From: DATFLK01 sp035267815
Lineage (GTDB): Bacteria > Pseudomonadota > Zetaproteobacteria > Mariprofundales > Mariprofundaceae
Direction: 5' to 3'
Assembly (NCBI GenBank): GCA_035267815.1
Contig: DATFLK010000089.1
Coordinates: forward strand, 1 to 8,915
DNA length: 8,915 nt
Shown here: piece by piece, positions 5,834-8,915 of the stretch
Layout: each line of letters opens with the position of its first letter
Numbering within the stretch: position 1 is the first letter of the stretch
Made by a program: the position numbers and the translations under genes
Notes under the pieces: generated by a model
Seen by the model: only the letters and a program-made list of their open reading frames with translations
Told to the model about the DNA's origin: nothing
Database searches by the model: none

Positions 5834-7216
5834 ATGCAAATGATTCGCACGATCGTCTCGTTCACCTTCATCCTCTCTCTTATCGTCACCTCCCCCATCA
5901 ACGCCTCCGCCCATATCCCCATCCACTCACCCGACAGCCGGGATGGCACGCCAACGCTGGCGCCATTGCTCAAACAGATCACGCCGGCAGTCGTCAATAT
6001 TGCCGTGCAGGGGCATGTCGCCATGCAGTCCAACCCACTCTTCTCGGATCCGTTCTTCAGACAGTTCTTCAATGTTCCCAACCGGCCGATCGAAAGGAAA
6101 TTCAAGGCAGCTGGCTCCGGCGTCATCGTCGATGCCCAGCGCGGCTATGTGCTGACCAACAACCACGTCATCAAGAACGCCGACAAGGTCAGCGTCGCGC
6201 TCAAGGATGGCCGCACATTCAAGGCCAAGGTCATCGGCGCCGATTCCGAGGCTGACATTGCCGTGGTCCAGATTCCGGCCAAGAACCTAACCGCTCTGCC
6301 GATGGGCAATTCGAGCAACCTTCAGGTCGGCGATTTTGTCGTGGCCGTCGGCAATCCATTCGGGCTCGGGCAAACCGTCACCTCCGGCATCGTCAGCGCA
6401 CTCGGGCGCACCGGCCTGGGCATCGAAGGGTATGAGGACTTCATCCAGACGGATGCATCGATCAATCCGGGCAATTCCGGCGGTGCCCTGGTCGACCTTC
6501 ATGGCAAACTGGTTGGCATCAATACCGCCATCGTGGCCCCGTCCGGCGGCAACGTCGGCATCGGCTTTGCCATCCCGATCAATATGGCCCATACGATCAT
6601 GGAACAACTGATCAAGACCGGCAAAGTGAAGCGCGGCTTTCTGGGCGTTAGCATTCAGGACATGAGCCCCGACGTCGCCAAGGCGATGGGCACCACCGCC
6701 ACATACGGCGCAGTGATCTCCCAGGTCCAGGAGGGCTCTGCTGCCGACAAGGCTGGCCTCAAGGCAGGAGACATCATTGTCTCCGTCAATGGAAAACGGG
6801 TGAAAAAGGCATCGCAGCTTCGCAATACGGTCGGACTGATCGCACCCGGCGAGTCGGTCTCCCTAGGTATCATCCGCGACGGTAAGCGCAAAACCATCAC
6901 CGCCGTTCTCGGCACACGCCAGGAAGATCAGATGAGCGCCAAAAATGTGGACCCCCGTCTGGCCGGAGCGCTGTTTGCCACGGTCAAAAAGGGACTGCCG
7001 CTATTCCGTCACGCCGAAGGAGTCGTGGTAAAAGCCATCAAGCGCGGAAGCCCGGCATGGCGGGCCGGCCTTCGCAAGGATGACGTGATCACCGCGGTCA
7101 ACCGTCAGCGGGTCAAAACACCTGAGGATCTGGCCCGCATCGCCAAGAAGAACAAGCAGGTCCTTGTCATGAACATTCAGCGCGGCAACGCCAATCTGCT
7201 GCTGATGCTGCGATAA
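5834..7216 (+). CDS. degQ: DegQ/Do-like periplasmic serine endoprotease
   Basis: An HtrA-family protease that degrades or refolds damaged proteins in the periplasm. The 460-residue product starts with a typical Sec signal peptide (basic MQMIR, hydrophobic stretch 7-20, likely cut after NASA at 26). The trypsin-like domain carries the triad H111 (TNNHVI), D141 (EADIAVV) and S215 (NPGNSGGALV), with GSGVIVD and VGNPFGLGQT. Two PDZ domains follow, at about 268-358 (starting RGFLGVSIQDM) and 385-455 (ending in IQRGNANLLLMLR, like the C-terminus of E. coli DegQ). The total length is close to E. coli DegQ (455). The segment between the signal peptide and the protease core is short, so DegQ fits better than DegP. 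AAGGAG 7 bases upstream supports the start. It is probably transcribed alone, from its own promoter. Confidence 0.95.
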   Translation: MQMIRTIVSFTFILSLIVTSPINASAHIPIHSPDSRDGTPTLAPLLKQITPAVVNIAVQGHVAMQSNPLFSDPFFRQFFNVPNRPIERKFKAAGSGVIVDAQRGYVLTNNHVIKNADKVSVALKDGRTFKAKVIGADSEADIAVVQIPAKNLTALPMGNSSNLQVGDFVVAVGNPFGLGQTVTSGIVSALGRTGLGIEGYEDFIQTDASINPGNSGGALVDLHGKLVGINTAIVAPSGGNVGIGFAIPINMAHTIMEQLIKTGKVKRGFLGVSIQDMSPDVAKAMGTTATYGAVISQVQEGSAADKAGLKAGDIIVSVNGKRVKKASQLRNTVGLIAPGESVSLGIIRDGKRKTITAVLGTRQEDQMSAKNVDPRLAGALFATVKKGLPLFRHAEGVVVKAIKRGSPAWRAGLRKDDVITAVNRQRVKTPEDLARIAKKNKQVLVMNIQRGNANLLLMLR

Positions 7217-7227
7217 AACGGGATCAG

Positions 7228-7256
7228 GCCGGCACCGCGTTCGAGGCGGTGCCGGC
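7228..7256. terminator. Hairpin between convergent genes, possible bidirectional terminator
   Basis: A perfect 11-bp GC-rich stem (7228-7238 pairs with 7246-7256) with a 7-base loop fills most of the 40-base gap between the degQ stop and the leftward acyltransferase stop at 7257-7259. There is no T-run directly after the stem on either strand; on the minus strand TTTT follows only after 8 bases. Position favours a shared transcription end or mRNA-protecting structure, but it is not a canonical intrinsic terminator. Confidence 0.6.
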
Positions 7257-7901
7257 TTACTCCCCCTGTTTTACATAATCATCGGCCTGACGCTGAATCC
7301 GGTCCATGGCTTGCTGGAAACGTTGCAGGGCCACATCCATCTGCTCCCCCGCTTCTATCTTCACAGGATCGCCAAACACAAACACACCGCGTGTGAACGG
7401 CTTCGGAATATAAAAGCGATCCCATGACCGGGCCCGCCATTGGCGACTAGTCGCGTAACAGAGCGGGACCATGGCAAGCCCCGTTTTCATAGCCAACTGA
7501 ACCGTCCCCTTCTGCACCTCCTCGCGAGGCCCCTTGGGTCCATCGGGGGTAATACCGAGGTGGCGGTGTTCCCGTTTGACTGCCCGGATCATGCGGAGCA
7601 TCGCCCGGGCACCACCGCGCGTCGTGGAGCCGCGTACTGTAGGGATGCCGAGACGATGCATCGCATCGGCGATAAAGGCGCCATCCCGATGTTCTGAAAT
7701 CAGCATGTAACCATGCCAGCGCTTTCGAAAAGGTCTCGGCATCATAAGCATCCGTGCATGCCAGAAGGCGTAGATGTAGCGCTGTTTATCCTCGGGAGAG
7801 AAGGATCTGCCAATCGTCTTCCAGCGGACCGTGGCCGAAAGAGTATAATAGACCAGACAGATCAGCCGTGGCACCAGCCAGGCGGCCAACCGTGTCTTCA
7901 T
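7257..7901 (-). CDS. DUF374-type lysophospholipid/lipid A acyltransferase-like protein
   Basis: A 214-residue protein of the DUF374 branch of the lysophospholipid acyltransferase superfamily, expected at the inner membrane. Visible motifs are YAFWHARMLMM (44-54), LISEHRDGAFIA (68-79), VRGSTTRGG (89-97), the strongly conserved ITPDGPKGPREEVQKGTVQLA (about 117-137) and SWDRFYIPKPF (159-169). The N-terminus (5-24) is hydrophobic and may anchor the protein. The classical HX4D motif of PlsC-type acyltransferases is not present, which I believe is normal in this branch. Its ATG overlaps the msbA stop (ATGA), so the two are probably co-translated. In other Gram-negatives this family sits near msbA and waaA, which suggests acylation of a lipid A precursor or a related lipid; the real substrate is unknown. 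Confidence 0.88.
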   Translation of the reverse strand: MKTRLAAWLVPRLICLVYYTLSATVRWKTIGRSFSPEDKQRYIYAFWHARMLMMPRPFRKRWHGYMLISEHRDGAFIADAMHRLGIPTVRGSTTRGGARAMLRMIRAVKREHRHLGITPDGPKGPREEVQKGTVQLAMKTGLAMVPLCYATSRQWRARSWDRFYIPKPFTRGVFVFGDPVKIEAGEQMDVALQRFQQAMDRIQRQADDYVKQGE

Positions 7902-8915
7902 GCCGGCTGTTGTACGTCGAACTGGAGATGGTATAGCTCGGCATAGAGCCCCCCTTCGCTCAGAAGCTCATCATGTGTCCCTGTCTGTACGACATGGCCA
8001 CCATCCAGTACGACGATACGGTCAGCGTGCTGAACGGTAGAGAGCCGGTGGGCGATGACGATCACCGTCCGCCCCTGCATCAGCCGGTCGATGGCCTGCT
8101 GCACCAGCCGTTCGGATTCGGTATCGAGACTGCTGGTCGCCTCGTCGAGAATCAGGACCGGCGCATCCTTCAGCAGCGCACGAGCGAGCGAAAGGCGCTG
8201 CCGCTGTCCGCCGGAAAGAATGACACCACGTTCACCCACCAACGTGTCATAACCCTGCGACAGCTTCATGATGAAATCATGCGCATTGGCTGCGCGGGCC
8301 ACCTCCTCCACCCGTTCCATATCCAATTCGGTATGCCCGTAGGTGATGTTGTTCAGAACGGTGTCATTGAAGAGGATCACCTCCTGCGTCACTAGTGCAA
8401 TCTGGCGACGCAGCGACTCCTGAGTTACATCACGCACATCCATGCCATCGATCATCAGGCTGCCGTCAGCCACATCGACAAAACGTGGCACCAGGTTCAC
8501 CAGCGAACTCTTCCCTGCGCCGCTTCGTCCGACCAGCGCCACCACCTCGCCGGCGCGCACCTCCAGACTGACGTCGGCGAGCACATCCTTGTCGGAGCCG
8601 GGATAACGCAGCCTTATATGTTCAAATCGGATGTTCCGCTCAAACGGAGCCAGCTCTACCGCCCCTTCTCCGTCCTGTACATCAGGCGCCTCATCCAGCA
8701 CATCGAAGACGCGCTCGGCCGCCGCCAGACCCTGCTGAATCTCGTTATTGGCCTGCGACAGACGCTTTACTGGTTCGTAGAGCATGATCAGCGCCGCTAG
8801 GAAGGAGACCAGCGTGCCCGGCGTGGTGGCGCCGGAAGCTACACGCATGCCTCCGTAATAGAGCACACCGGCAATACCGAAGCCTGCCAGCAGTTCCATA
8901 ATCGGAAAGGAGAGC
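7898..8915 (-). CDS. msbA: MsbA-like lipid A export ABC transporter, permease/ATPase (5' end outside window)
   Basis: A half-transporter with fused membrane and ATPase domains; in the family, a homodimer flips lipid A-core across the inner membrane using ATP. About 338 codons are visible and the frame is open to the window edge, so most of the membrane domain is missing. The last transmembrane segments are seen (ELLAGFGIAGVLYYGG, LVSFLAALIML). Numbering from the internal Met at 8899, the nucleotide-binding domain shows Walker A GRSGAGKS (124-131), the Q-loop at Q172 (VTQEVILFNDT), signature LSGGQ (228-232), Walker B VLILDEA (248-254), D-loop SSLDT and the switch histidine H284 (IAHRLS). All catalytic residues are intact. 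The overlapping acyltransferase gene downstream supports a lipid A role; a generic lipid or peptide exporter is the alternative. Confidence 0.9.
   Translation of the reverse strand, partial: LSFPIMELLAGFGIAGVLYYGGMRVASGATTPGTLVSFLAALIMLYEPVKRLSQANNEIQQGLAAAERVFDVLDEAPDVQDGEGAVELAPFERNIRFEHIRLRYPGSDKDVLADVSLEVRAGEVVALVGRSGAGKSSLVNLVPRFVDVADGSLMIDGMDVRDVTQESLRRQIALVTQEVILFNDTVLNNITYGHTELDMERVEEVARAANAHDFIMKLSQGYDTLVGERGVILSGGQRQRLSLARALLKDAPVLILDEATSSLDTESERLVQQAIDRLMQGRTVIVIAHRLSTVQHADRIVVLDGGHVVQTGTHDELLSEGGLYAELYHLQFDVQQPA

Noticed and set aside
1..8915. Mobile elements, CRISPR arrays, tRNAs or other structured RNAs
   Set aside because: No transposase or integrase motifs, no regularly spaced direct repeats and no tRNA-like cloverleaf were seen; the gaps between genes are all under 250 bases and explained by promoters and terminators.

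Overview
This is a stretch of bacterial core chromosome, moderately GC-rich, with tightly packed genes, strong Shine-Dalgarno sites and sigma70-type promoters. The gene content points to a Gram-negative proteobacterium: msbA and a lipid acyltransferase for the outer membrane, a DegQ-type periplasmic protease, HrcA with a CIRCE-like operator, and the order rplM-rpsI-argC-DUF6776-bactofilin. From memory, parts of that order also occur in beta- and gammaproteobacteria. The exact class cannot be fixed from this window. A zetaproteobacterium-like or other deep-branching proteobacterium is a guess. There are no tRNAs, rRNAs, insertion sequences, phage genes or CRISPR arrays.

Left part (1-1129): the heat-shock repressor gene hrcA runs leftwards and leaves the window before its 3' end. 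Upstream of it lies a clear control region: a TTGACA-type promoter whose -10 box abuts a perfect 9-9-9 inverted repeat that matches the core of the CIRCE operator. HrcA therefore very probably represses its own operon, which in relatives usually continues into grpE-dnaK. Facing right from the same intergenic region is a near-consensus promoter for the ribosomal protein operon rplM-rpsI (L13 and S9), which ends at a strong intrinsic terminator (2000-2031).

Middle (2087-5753): five genes follow with almost no space between them: argC (arginine synthesis), a membrane-anchored coiled-coil protein of DUF6776 type, a bactofilin, a gamma-class carbonic anhydrase-like hexapeptide-repeat protein, and a short Ppx/GppA phosphatase. 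They are joined by ATGA, ATGA and TTGA stop/start overlaps and one 4-base gap, so they probably form one translationally coupled operon. The membrane protein plus bactofilin pair is the least understood part and looks like a small cell-envelope or cytoskeleton module.

Right part (5754-8915): degQ has its own putative promoter and a signal peptide, with the full catalytic triad and two PDZ domains. It converges on a leftward pair, msbA (5' end outside the window) followed by a DUF374 acyltransferase with an ATGA overlap, which likely serve lipid A / outer-membrane lipid assembly. A perfect 11-bp hairpin separates the two convergent units.

Overall the region is ordinary housekeeping DNA. The most useful observations are the divergent CIRCE-like operator, the conserved DUF6776-bactofilin pair inside an argC operon, and the coupled start sites. 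I found no strong evidence for a wholly new system.
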